Assembly: GCA_965220535.1 (NCBI GenBank)
Contig: OZ244833.1
Span: 4,044,079 to 4,108,078 of the forward strand
Direction of reading: 5' to 3'
From: HK1 sp965220535
GTDB taxonomy: Bacteria; Pseudomonadota; Gammaproteobacteria; HK1
DNA: 64,000 nt
Of this stretch, positions 26,640 to 33,930 are shown one piece after another. The notes under the pieces were generated by a model. That model worked only from the letters and a program-made list of their open reading frames with translations. It made no database searches and was not told the origin of the DNA. The position numbers were made by a program, and so were the translations under genes. The first letter of the stretch is position 1, and the number at the start of each line of letters is the position of its first letter.

Positions 26640-28174
26640 ATATCGAAGCCTAAATTGGCCCGTGCAACCAAAGCAGTCAGTATATCATGTGGAAGTTCGT
26701 AGATCGACTGAGGCGGATGACCTTTTACCACACCCATGGCTTTCAACTCGGCCAATGACACCGGGGGTTCAACATACGCTACAAGTAAATAGTTGATCAC
26801 CTTGATCGGCCGTTCAGTCGAGGCTTTCCATTTGTCGAGTTTCTGTTCGCTATAGACCGATCTCCCCTTGGTCATCCGCATCAACTCTTTGGTTGAATGT
26901 GCGAGCGACATACTCTCGAGAATACCCAAAGCCGTGATCGCCTGCGATGGCGGTTCTTTCGAGGTACTTTTATAAAAAAACAGCAGTGAGCCCGGTGGGC
27001 CAAGCTGTGACTTCGCACGACACAAATATACTTTGCGGATGGTATTTCCCGGCCGTGATGGGCGCAACGCTCCACCGAAAAGATCAGGTTGGCGAGGGTT
27101 CCAGAGATCGGGATAAAGGATGTCGTGGTAGTCTTCTTTAATCGGGATACAAAACCCGCATGTTTCCTCGCTAAAGAGGAACCGAGGATAGTTTCGGCGC
27201 GCTTGATCGAAGGGTGATATGTCTTCGGTCGGGTTTAAAATATCTTGGGAAAACGGTCGCTCGTAGATGCGTTCGCCGTTCGGTTTGATTCCCGTATTGC
27301 TAAAGCCATAATATTCCAGCAGACCAATAAGCGATGGCTGATCTTCGTATATCGTTAGGTAAGCGAGATCGTAATCATTTCTTTGGGCGTACCAAAGTAC
27401 CTGCTTCAAGAGCAGCTCGCCTAGCTTGAATCCTCGACTTTCGGGAGCGACTTTGAATGTGCATATCTTAAGGATTTTGTCCGCAGCGGACACCGCATCG
27501 GTATCATCAGACCCCTCGTCCTTTCGAACGATCAGCCCGGCCAAAAGATCACTTTGATCGTTAACGTAAATGACCCAACAATCCCGATGTAGGTTGACGC
27601 ATCTCGTCTGCCACCACCCGTCGAAATCGGGATATCTATCACGCAGGCTATCGAATAAAGGGTCGCGATGATCGATTTCGTGTGCTTCGACCTCGGCGAT
27701 ACGGTGGATCGGGACTGCTTTCGGCTCGTATATCTGGATAAGCAATTCGGTCGCATCGGCGATGAATAGCACTCGGTGTGCCAAATCCAAAGACCTTGCC
27801 TGCGCACGTTCATGAAGGCCCTTGTCCTGTGTCACAAGAACATCGACTGCACCGCTTTTGAGCGCGTAGAGGAGGGTGGCGTCGACGATATCGTTGGGCT
27901 TATTTAGAGAGCCGAAGTCGGTTTGCAACTCCGCCTCCGTAAGACCGCGGCGCTTCTTCAGAATACGATACTTATCGATTTTGCTAAGAGAGATTTCTCT
28001 GCGTTCCGTGTCGTTATCACGGGCGATATCGTCTCTGGCGGCCTCGTGTACGTAGATATCGACCTTATGCTCCGAAGCCAAAGCGTGGAATTTAGCGTAT
28101 GTCGCTTCGACTCTACGGTGATCTTCGAGGCCTATCAGGATATTCGTATCAATGAGATACGATTGTTTATTCAT
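26636..28174 (-). CDS. PIN nuclease - GNAT acetyltransferase - PUA/ASCH-like fusion protein
   Basis: A 512-residue multidomain protein. Residues 1-140 are a PIN-fold ribonuclease domain with the acidic set Asp9 (LIDTNILIGLED), Glu44, Asp95/Asp98 (NDIVDATLL) and Asp117 (VTQDKGL). Residues about 165-300 are a GNAT acetyltransferase with the acetyl-CoA loop VAPESRGFKLGELLL (242-256) and a GLLEYYGF end. Residues about 330-470 look like a PUA/ASCH/EVE-type fold (VYLCRAKSQLGPPGSLLFFY, then ITALGILES), a nucleic-acid or modified-base reader (less certain). It overlaps the XRE-ASCH gene by 8 bases and the kinase gene by 4. The PIN-with-HTH arrangement suggests a toxin-antitoxin or RNA-targeting defence role (inference). 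Confidence 0.82.
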   Translation of the reverse strand: MNKQSYLIDTNILIGLEDHRRVEATYAKFHALASEHKVDIYVHEAARDDIARDNDTERREISLSKIDKYRILKKRRGLTEAELQTDFGSLNKPNDIVDATLLYALKSGAVDVLVTQDKGLHERAQARSLDLAHRVLFIADATELLIQIYEPKAVPIHRIAEVEAHEIDHRDPLFDSLRDRYPDFDGWWQTRCVNLHRDCWVIYVNDQSDLLAGLIVRKDEGSDDTDAVSAADKILKICTFKVAPESRGFKLGELLLKQVLWYAQRNDYDLAYLTIYEDQPSLIGLLEYYGFSNTGIKPNGERIYERPFSQDILNPTEDISPFDQARRNYPRFLFSEETCGFCIPIKEDYHDILYPDLWNPRQPDLFGGALRPSRPGNTIRKVYLCRAKSQLGPPGSLLFFYKSTSKEPPSQAITALGILESMSLAHSTKELMRMTKGRSVYSEQKLDKWKASTERPIKVINYLLVAYVEPPVSLAELKAMGVVKGHPPQSIYELPHDILTALVARANLGFDI

Positions 28175-28940
28175 CTCGAAGGGCCTTTCTCAAATCGTGT
28201 TTTGCGTAGAGGAAGGATTGAGGGGGTTCGAAGCCGAATCTTTCACGGAGTTCGCTCAAAGGCAGCGGGCGAGAAAACTTTCGTGCATTATCGAATACGA
28301 GCGCAAAGCCATAATCGAGCCCCTCGAAGTATTTTACGAACCGATCGCGCTTGATAAAGGCCTTATTCTCGAATTCCCTCCAAATCTGTTCGACGGGAAG
28401 CTTCAACACGTCTTTGATCGAGGCTGTTCCGACCATCGCTTTGACCGGGGATGTGGAATAAATATATGCGAGCGTACCGCTTGGTGCGGATACCGGAAAG
28501 CGCCGACGCAGTTCGACGGTTTTACGCCTGTCTAGTATCTTCGAAGAGTATATCGGTTTGATGGATAGCACGACATCGCGCCGTGCTTTAAATGGCTCGT
28601 CCTCGAGAAGCGGCAGGACTAGCTGATCGTCCCGTCCACGCTCGACTTCGAACATATCATGAAGCTTGGGGGCTAGCGGAGTATCGACGGGAAAATGTGC
28701 CTCGAGACGTAGTGATGCACCGAGTGCTTCGACATACCGCTGCGCTGTGCTCAGCTCAATATCGTCGCCCTTTTCGATCACCGAGATGGCCGCTTGCGGG
28801 ACTTCCATTCGCTTGGCAATTTGCGCTTGAGTGAGACCGGATAGGAGCCGAAGTCGTCGCAATTCAGTACCCACCGTTGAGGTGCCCTTGCTTCGGGCGA
28901 CAGCCTTTGCTTGTACGACTTTCCCCGGCAGCTTGCTCAT
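28167..28940 (-). CDS. XRE-family regulator fused to an ASCH domain
   Basis: A 257-residue protein, first in the three-gene operon, start ATG 28940 with GGAG seven bases upstream. Residues 24-78 are an XRE helix-turn-helix (LRRLRLLSGLTQAQIAKRM, then QAAISVIEKGDDIELST). Residues about 123-225 fit an ASCH domain: VLSIKPIYSSKILDRRKTVE, then TLAYIYSTSPVKAMVGTASI, a fold that binds RNA or modified nucleosides. It probably autoregulates the operon and may sense a nucleotide or RNA ligand (inference). It overlaps the next gene by 8 bases. Confidence 0.85.
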   Translation of the reverse strand: MSKLPGKVVQAKAVARSKGTSTVGTELRRLRLLSGLTQAQIAKRMEVPQAAISVIEKGDDIELSTAQRYVEALGASLRLEAHFPVDTPLAPKLHDMFEVERGRDDQLVLPLLEDEPFKARRDVVLSIKPIYSSKILDRRKTVELRRRFPVSAPSGTLAYIYSTSPVKAMVGTASIKDVLKLPVEQIWREFENKAFIKRDRFVKYFEGLDYGFALVFDNARKFSRPLPLSELRERFGFEPPQSFLYAKHDLRKALRDE

Positions 28941-28984
28941 TCGCTTCTCCGATGCTCGCCTTTTGGAGGCTATTTTTGAAAGTG

Positions 28985-29325
28985 TCGCGCCTAAGACACT
29001 GGGGTATCCGTGGCGTTCAAGCAGCCAGTGTCGGTCAGCGATTCTTGCACGCCTTCAGTGCCTGCTGCGACTCTTCGATGGGCTGGAAGGTGTCGAGCCG
29101 GAGCAAGTTTTCCTTCAAGGTGCGGATGAAGCGTTCGGCACGGAGATGATTCCCGGACAAGCACTCTCGCCAAAGGAAGTCGCGGCCGATGGGCGGCGAC
29201 CTCTTGTCATGGCGGATGGTCAACCCGGTCGTCGCCACCCCTTTGCCGATGGCTCCGAAGCATTCGGAGCGCCCCTTGGCGGATCGGCGGCAACACTTCG
29301 AAGCGTGTGCCGGAGATTTCTCGAT
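28985..29325 (-). mobile_element. Decayed IS copy: orfB end
   Basis: Aligns with 22600-23060 of the intact element with deletions. Still readable are GLTIRHD (near 29225), AERFIRTLKENLL (near 29110-29150) and a decayed left inverted repeat near 28985-29005. It keeps only the orfB end, while the fragment at 25840-26094 keeps only the orfA end, so the two face the operon between them. It ends just before the folD stop. Confidence 0.82.
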
Positions 29326-29328
29326 CGC

Positions 29329-30252
29329 TTAGGTATTCATCCCCTCGCCCCGCCGACGGCGGGCGGCCAACAGAGTGTTGTGAAGCAGGCAAGCGATGGT
29401 CATCGGGCCGACTCCTCCCGGGACCGGGGTGATGCCGGCGACGATCGGGAGGGCGCTTTCGAAATCGACATCGCCCACCAGGCGGCTTTTGCCGTTTTCG
29501 TCCGTGATTCGGTTGATGCCGACATCGATGACCGTCGCGCCCGGGCGAATCCACTGACCGGGCACCATGCGGGGGCGGCCGGTGGCGGCGACGAGGATAT
29601 CCGCTCGCTTGCACTGCTGTTCCAAGTCGCGGGTGCGGGAATGCGCGATGGTGACGGTGCAGTGCTTTTGCAGCAACAACTGGGCCATCGGCTTGCCGAC
29701 GATATTGGAGCGACCGAGCACCAGCGCCTGTTTGCCGGAGAGATCTCCGAGGCGATCTTCGAGCAGCATCGCGCAGCCCAAGGGGGTGCACGGGACCAAG
29801 CCATCGCCTCCGATCGCGAGCAATCCGGCGTTGGTGGTATGGAAGCCGTCCACGTCCTTGGCGGGGTCGATGGTGGCGATCACCGCATCGGCGCGGATCT
29901 GATCCGGCAAGGGGAGCTGCACCAGAATTCCGTCCACGGCGGGGTCGCGATTGAGGCGCTCGACGAGATCCAACAAATCCTTCTCGGAAGTGGTGTCGGG
30001 CAATCGGTGCTCGAAGGATTCCATTCCCGCCTCGCGGGTTTGACGGGCCTTGTTGCGAACATAGACCTCGCTGGCGGGGTTTTCGCCGACGAGGACGACC
30101 GCCAAGCCGGGCGTGTTTCCGCTATGGGCGCGAAAGGTATCGACTTCGGTCTTGACTTTGTTGCGCAAGTTCGCGGCGAAAGCCTTGCCGTCGATGATCT
30201 TTTCTTCTTCACCGGAAGATGCGTTCGCATTCGTTGTCGGGGCGCTGCTCAT
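29329..30252 (-). CDS. folD: Methylene-THF dehydrogenase / methenyl-THF cyclohydrolase
   Basis: A 307-residue bifunctional FolD interconverting methylene-, methenyl- and formyl-THF in the cytoplasm. Conserved features: SEVYVRNKARQTREAGM with the catalytic Tyr and Lys, ILVQLPLPDQI, DVDGFH, the NADP loop LGRSNIVGKPMAQLLL, and PVPGGVGPMTIACLLHNT. I choose ATG 30252; an ATG at 30261 sits too close to the GGAGG, and an upstream TTG (30270) is possible. About 20 residues before the KIIDGKAFA start are a low-complexity Ser/Asn/Glu extension. It supports both sarcosine oxidase and the corrinoid C1 cluster next door. Confidence 0.95.
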   Translation of the reverse strand: MSSAPTTNANASSGEEEKIIDGKAFAANLRNKVKTEVDTFRAHSGNTPGLAVVLVGENPASEVYVRNKARQTREAGMESFEHRLPDTTSEKDLLDLVERLNRDPAVDGILVQLPLPDQIRADAVIATIDPAKDVDGFHTTNAGLLAIGGDGLVPCTPLGCAMLLEDRLGDLSGKQALVLGRSNIVGKPMAQLLLQKHCTVTIAHSRTRDLEQQCKRADILVAATGRPRMVPGQWIRPGATVIDVGINRITDENGKSRLVGDVDFESALPIVAGITPVPGGVGPMTIACLLHNTLLAARRRRGEGMNT

Positions 30253-30270
30253 CGATGCCATGTCCTCCAA

Positions 30271-30966
30271 TCCGACGATTCGGATTCAACGAGAGATGAG
30301 AACCCCCAAAAGGAGTTCGATGTCCAAAGACAAGAAGGGATCGGCGATGAGTTCGTCGCCGAGAAAAAGGCGATGCCTTGCGCGCTGAAAAAAGCCTCGG
30401 CAAAAGCGGGGCTAAGCCGGCCCTTCGCTTCGCGCTCGATCGAGATCGGATCTCGGGGGATCGAAGGGATGGGGATTTTGCCCGAAAAGCGCGGCAAGGG
30501 GTTGTGATATCGATAAGGTATCGGGGCTTTTCGTGGCGTTTCGATGCGCGATATTCGAAGCGTCGATATCTGCGTGATCGCATCATGATCCTATCGTGTT
30601 CGCATCGTGATTGCCTCCGCCCCGCCGCTCGAAGAAGGCCTCGAAGGCGAAAAATACGCCATGCCTCGGCGAAGGCTCGGTCGGCGTGCGCCTCGATGGA
30701 ATTTCATGAAATGCCGGCGAGCGAAAAAAGAGAGTTTCACGATGTCGAATAGTGTCGCAAATAGAAAAAAATATGTCGCTTAAATGTAATAACCGATGTG
30801 ATATTGCGGGCGGGCTGCTGATAGTCTTCCCGCCATCCGAAAGGCCGTGCAAAATAAGAGCGAGCCTCGAAGAGCATCGGCGTTGACGTCGAGACGAAGC
30901 GGTTTCGATCCGAGCATCCCGAGCATCTTTGCGGCAACGCCATCTCATCAAGAGGAGCCCACCGCC
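30271..30966. other. Gap between divergent folD and the corrinoid gene
   Basis: No supported gene. Short frames at 30320-30510 have no recognisable content. AT-rich DNA at 30750-30800 is the likely promoter region of the C1 cluster, with the phased TGTCG boxes inside it. Confidence 0.4.
30743..30778 (+). promoter_or_regulatory. Possible AraC-type operator: three phased TGTCG boxes
   Basis: TGTCG occurs at 30743, 30753 and 30774, spaced 10 and 21 bases, so all fall on one face of the helix. They lie about 190 bases before the corrinoid protein start within a stretch without genes. AraC-family activators bind such phased half-sites, and a GlxA/AraC-type regulator is encoded at 37569-38687. The link is inference. 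Confidence 0.35.
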
Positions 30967-31734
30967 GTGCAATCATCACTCGAAGCGACCACCGATGACG
31001 ACCGCGCCGATGAATCGGAAGACGAGGAGGGCGGAGAAGAGATCGATCTGAGCGCCTTGCCCGACGACGAACTCGTCAAACAAATGCACGACGATCTCTA
31101 CGACGGACTCAAAGAGGAGATCGAGGAGGGCACCAATATCCTCTTGGAGCGCGGATGGCAAGCGAAGAGGGTTTTGGACGAGGCCTTGGTGGAGGGCATG
31201 CGTATCGTCGGCATCGACTTTCGCGACGGCATCCTTTTCGTCCCCGAGGTATTGCTTGCCGCCGGGGCGATGAAAGGGGGCATGGCGATTTTGCGTCCGC
31301 TCCTGGCCGAAACCGGGGCGGCGACGATCGGCAAGGTCGTGATCGGAACGGTCAAGGGCGACATCCACGATATCGGCAAGAACTTGGTGGGGATGATGCT
31401 CGAGGGGGCGGGCTTCGAGGTGATCGATCTCGGTATCAATACCGATGCCGAGGCCTTCCTCGCCGCCCTCGAAGAGCACAAGCCGGATATCTTGGGGATG
31501 TCGGCACTGCTGACCACCACGATGCCCTATATGAAAGTGGTGATCGACACGTTGAAGGAGAAGGGTCTGCGCGACGAATATACCGTGCTCGTCGGCGGCG
31601 CTCCCCTTAACGAGGAATTCGCCAACGCCGTCGGTGCCGATGCCTATTGTCGGGATGCGGCGGTGGCGGTCGAAACCGCGAAGGATTTCATGATGCGCCG
31701 ACACAATATCCGCGGGGCGATGATGAATGCCTGA
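30967..31734 (+). CDS. Methyltransferase corrinoid protein
   Basis: A 255-residue cobalamin-binding protein of the MtbC/MttC/MetH B12-module type. I take GTG 30967, preceded by AGAGGAG; the frame stays open upstream to 30847, so a longer form is possible. After an acidic linker comes the helical cap domain (DGLKEEIEEGTNILLERGW, then FVPEVLLAAGAMKGGM) and the Rossmann B12 domain with VKGDIHDIGKNLVGMM, Asp132, His134 and Gly137 forming the D-x-H-x-x-G cobalt ligand motif. It carries a methyl group on cobalt between a substrate methyltransferase and the methyl-THF methyltransferase at 33016. No substrate methyltransferase is encoded beside it. Confidence 0.94.
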   Translation: MQSSLEATTDDDRADESEDEEGGEEIDLSALPDDELVKQMHDDLYDGLKEEIEEGTNILLERGWQAKRVLDEALVEGMRIVGIDFRDGILFVPEVLLAAGAMKGGMAILRPLLAETGAATIGKVVIGTVKGDIHDIGKNLVGMMLEGAGFEVIDLGINTDAEAFLAALEEHKPDILGMSALLTTTMPYMKVVIDTLKEKGLRDEYTVLVGGAPLNEEFANAVGADAYCRDAAVAVETAKDFMMRRHNIRGAMMNA

Positions 31735-31783
31735 AAGCCTTCGTCGAGGGTTCGGGAGAGGCTAAGGGGGCAAGGAGCGTGGC

Positions 31784-32131
31784 ATGGCAAGCAGCGACTC
31801 CGGATGTTCGGGATGTATCGGAGTCGTCGTCTTTCTTGTCCTTTTGGTGGTTGCGCCGTGGTTGTTGGTCGGACTGATTGCGCTGGCTCTCGTCTTGGGT
31901 GTCATCAAGGCGCTCGTCGGTGCTTTGCAAGGCAACGAAAACGATGGCAGCGGGGGTCGCCGCGCACGATTTCACGATGAATCGAAGCGATATTCATGGG
32001 TCGCTTCCGAGCTATCGAAGCGCAAAGAGCCTCGAAAGGATGCGCAAGACGGCGAAGGGTGCGGCGGGTGCTCGGGATGCTTGATCATCGTCTTGATCGT
32101 TTTTGTTTTGTCCGCTGTTTCGAGTGGTTAG
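31784..32131 (+). CDS. Small two-helix membrane protein with Cys-rich ends (115 aa)
   Basis: Starts at ATG 31784 with AAGGAG at 31769-31774. Two hydrophobic segments (about residues 11-45 and 99-112) bracket a charged loop. A mirrored pattern stands out: SGCSGC leads into the first helix and GCGGCSGC into the second, so cysteine knuckles sit at both membrane entries. No family is recognised. It occupies the place between the corrinoid protein and the methyl-THF methyltransferase, so it may be transcribed with them; a metal or redox role is speculation. Confidence 0.55.
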   Translation: MASSDSGCSGCIGVVVFLVLLVVAPWLLVGLIALALVLGVIKALVGALQGNENDGSGGRRARFHDESKRYSWVASELSKRKEPRKDAQDGEGCGGCSGCLIIVLIVFVLSAVSSG

Positions 32132-32144
32132 ATTTGGGTGGTTA

Positions 32145-32172
32145 GCGGCGGCGGCGGCACCGCCGCCGCCGC
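32145..32172. repeat. GGC/GCC inverted repeat (perfect 13-bp hairpin)
   Basis: A run of GCGGCGG triplets at 32145-32157 is followed after two bases by its exact complement at 32160-32172, just after the membrane protein stop. It would form a very stable hairpin. No T-run follows, so it is not a standard terminator; it could separate transcripts or protect an mRNA end. Confidence 0.6.
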
Positions 32173-33015
32173 CGGCCATCGCATCGGCTCTCGTTCGAAC
32201 GCTTGATCGATGCATCGCCGGAGAGGTGATTCGCGATCTCGATGTCGATCGTTTGCGAGGCGTTCCGCTACCCGCGCCTTCACTGGACGAGGGTGGCGGC
32301 AAAGCCGAAAAAGTTTCGGACCGGCGCTGAAATCCAACGAGGCGTGACCCGGCACCCTCGCAAAAGCAATTCGTCCTGCGCGTCGGGTGCGTCGGTTCGG
32401 TTTTCATCCCCGACAAGGACGGGACCGGGATTCGAACGAAGCCTTGCCGGTTTCGGTTTTCTTTTTTCTTCGTTCGGCGGTGGTGCCGTCGATGGTCGTC
32501 GCCCTTTGGCGGCTCGGCTCGTCGGCTTGGATTTCGGTGCGATTGGCTTTTCTTCGAAGGGATTCGATCGGCTTGCCGAGGCTTCGATTCCCGGGGCGAA
32601 AAAACGATGACAAAGAGTAGCGAGGAGAGCCGGTCGACTCGACCGTCGCCCTTGCCGGGGAGCCCGCGCCCGGGCGGTTTTTTCGTGCGCCGTCGTTCGG
32701 TCCGCGCCGCCGATATCCCGACCTGCGCCCGATGACGGTTTCGAAAGCGTACGGGATCCCCGCCGGTATTTCGCTCGCCGAGCGTTCGGCGACAGCGCGG
32801 CGCGGTTCGGGTCCTCGGCGCGAGGCGGGTACTCATGGTCCATCGGCGCTTGCCGAAGTGCTTTGCCGCCGGCCGAGGCGCTTCGCCGCTGCTTCGTCCT
32901 TCGGGTGCGGACCGATTCGTTTTTCGCCCGTAGGCGATGACATTTCAAGACGAACTTTCGAGATGATTTTCAAGACGATCTTTCAAGTCAAGATGACCTT
33001 TCAAGGAGATAGGAT
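32173..33015. other. Long gap inside the C1 cluster
   Basis: No convincing gene. Long open frames on the minus strand (for example 32280-32948) are Arg/Pro-rich and look like GC-driven artefacts. The only structure seen is a set of imperfect direct repeats at 32943-33007. Confidence 0.45.
32943..33007 (+). repeat. Imperfect TTTCAAGACGA direct repeats before the methyltransferase gene
   Basis: TTTCAAG or TTTCGAG recurs at 32943, 32956, 32968, 32981 and 32999, each (except the last) followed by a GAxGA-type block, with a period of 12-18 bases. The last unit runs into the AAGGAG ribosome binding site. It may be a slippage product or a regulatory leader. Confidence 0.45.
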
Positions 33016-33930
33016 TTGACCGACACCGTCATCAGTTCGGCGCGCCGAGAGGTCGTGATCGGCTTCGAACGACCCTTCGTCGTGATCGGCGAGCGCATCA
33101 ATCCGACCGGACGCAAGATCCTCGCGGCCGAAATGTCCTCCGGGGATTTCTCCCGCGTCGGTTCGGATGCCTTGGCGCAGGTGCAGGCGGGAGCCCACAT
33201 GCTCGACGTCAACGCCGGCATCCCGCTCGCCGACGAACCGGCGTTGCTCGCGCGCGCGGTGGAGCTGGTGCAATCGTTGACCCCGGTGCCGCTCTCGATC
33301 GACTCCTCGATCGTCGAGGCCCTCGAAGCGGGCCTTGCGGTCTACGAGGGCAAGGCCTTGGTCAACTCCGTGACCGGCGAGGAAGAGCGCCTCGAGATGG
33401 TGCTCCCCCTGATCAAGAAATACGGCGCGGCGGTGGTCGCGATCTCCAACGACGAAACCGGCATTTCCGAAGACCCCGACGAGCGCTTCGAAGTCGCCAA
33501 AAAGATCGTCCAGCGGGCGGCGGATCACGGCATCCCCCATAGCGATGTGGTGGTCGATCCTCTGGTGATGCCGATCGGCGCGATCAATCAGGCCGGGCGG
33601 CAGGTCATGCATATCGTCAAAAGGCTGCGCGAGGAACTCAAAGTCAACACCACCTGCGGGGCGTCCAATATCAGTTTCGGATTGCCCAATCGCAACGGCG
33701 TTAACTCCGCCTTTTTGACGATGGCCATCGGCGCGGGCATGACATCGGCGATCACGAATCCGATGCATGACGGCGTGATGCAGGCCTGCATGGGGGCGGA
33801 TGTGATGATGGGACACGACCCCGATTGTCGGCAATGGATCACCCGCTATCGCGACCCGTCCGCGGCGGCGGGGGGCGAAGGCGAGGGCGAGCGCCGGCGC
33901 CGATCGAACCGTCGAGCCCGCCGTGCCTGA
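33016..33930 (+). CDS. Methyl-THF:corrinoid methyltransferase
   Basis: A 304-residue pterin-binding (DHPS-fold) methyltransferase like AcsE/MtgA/MtvC-type enzymes. TTG start 33016 is set by AAGGAG at 33003-33008. Motifs: VVIGERINPTGRK at the start, HMLDVNAGIP, LSIDSS, ALVNSVTGEEER, VDPLVMPIGA and GASNISFGLPNR. It moves a methyl group between the Co(I)/methyl-Co corrinoid protein and THF. The C-terminal 30 residues are an Arg-rich low-complexity tail that overlaps the next gene by 8 bases; the tail is atypical and may reflect sliding of the stop codon. Confidence 0.93.
   Translation: MTDTVISSARREVVIGFERPFVVIGERINPTGRKILAAEMSSGDFSRVGSDALAQVQAGAHMLDVNAGIPLADEPALLARAVELVQSLTPVPLSIDSSIVEALEAGLAVYEGKALVNSVTGEEERLEMVLPLIKKYGAAVVAISNDETGISEDPDERFEVAKKIVQRAADHGIPHSDVVVDPLVMPIGAINQAGRQVMHIVKRLREELKVNTTCGASNISFGLPNRNGVNSAFLTMAIGAGMTSAITNPMHDGVMQACMGADVMMGHDPDCRQWITRYRDPSAAAGGEGEGERRRRSNRRARRA

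Noticed and set aside
28831..30507. 558-codon open frame on the plus strand across the IS remnant and folD
   Set aside because: It runs antisense to folD, has no recognisable domain and only exists because of the codon bias of the opposite strand.
32012..32948. Overlapping minus-strand frames in the C1-cluster gap
   Set aside because: Arg/Pro/Ser-rich without domains or ribosome binding sites; consistent with non-coding GC-rich DNA.
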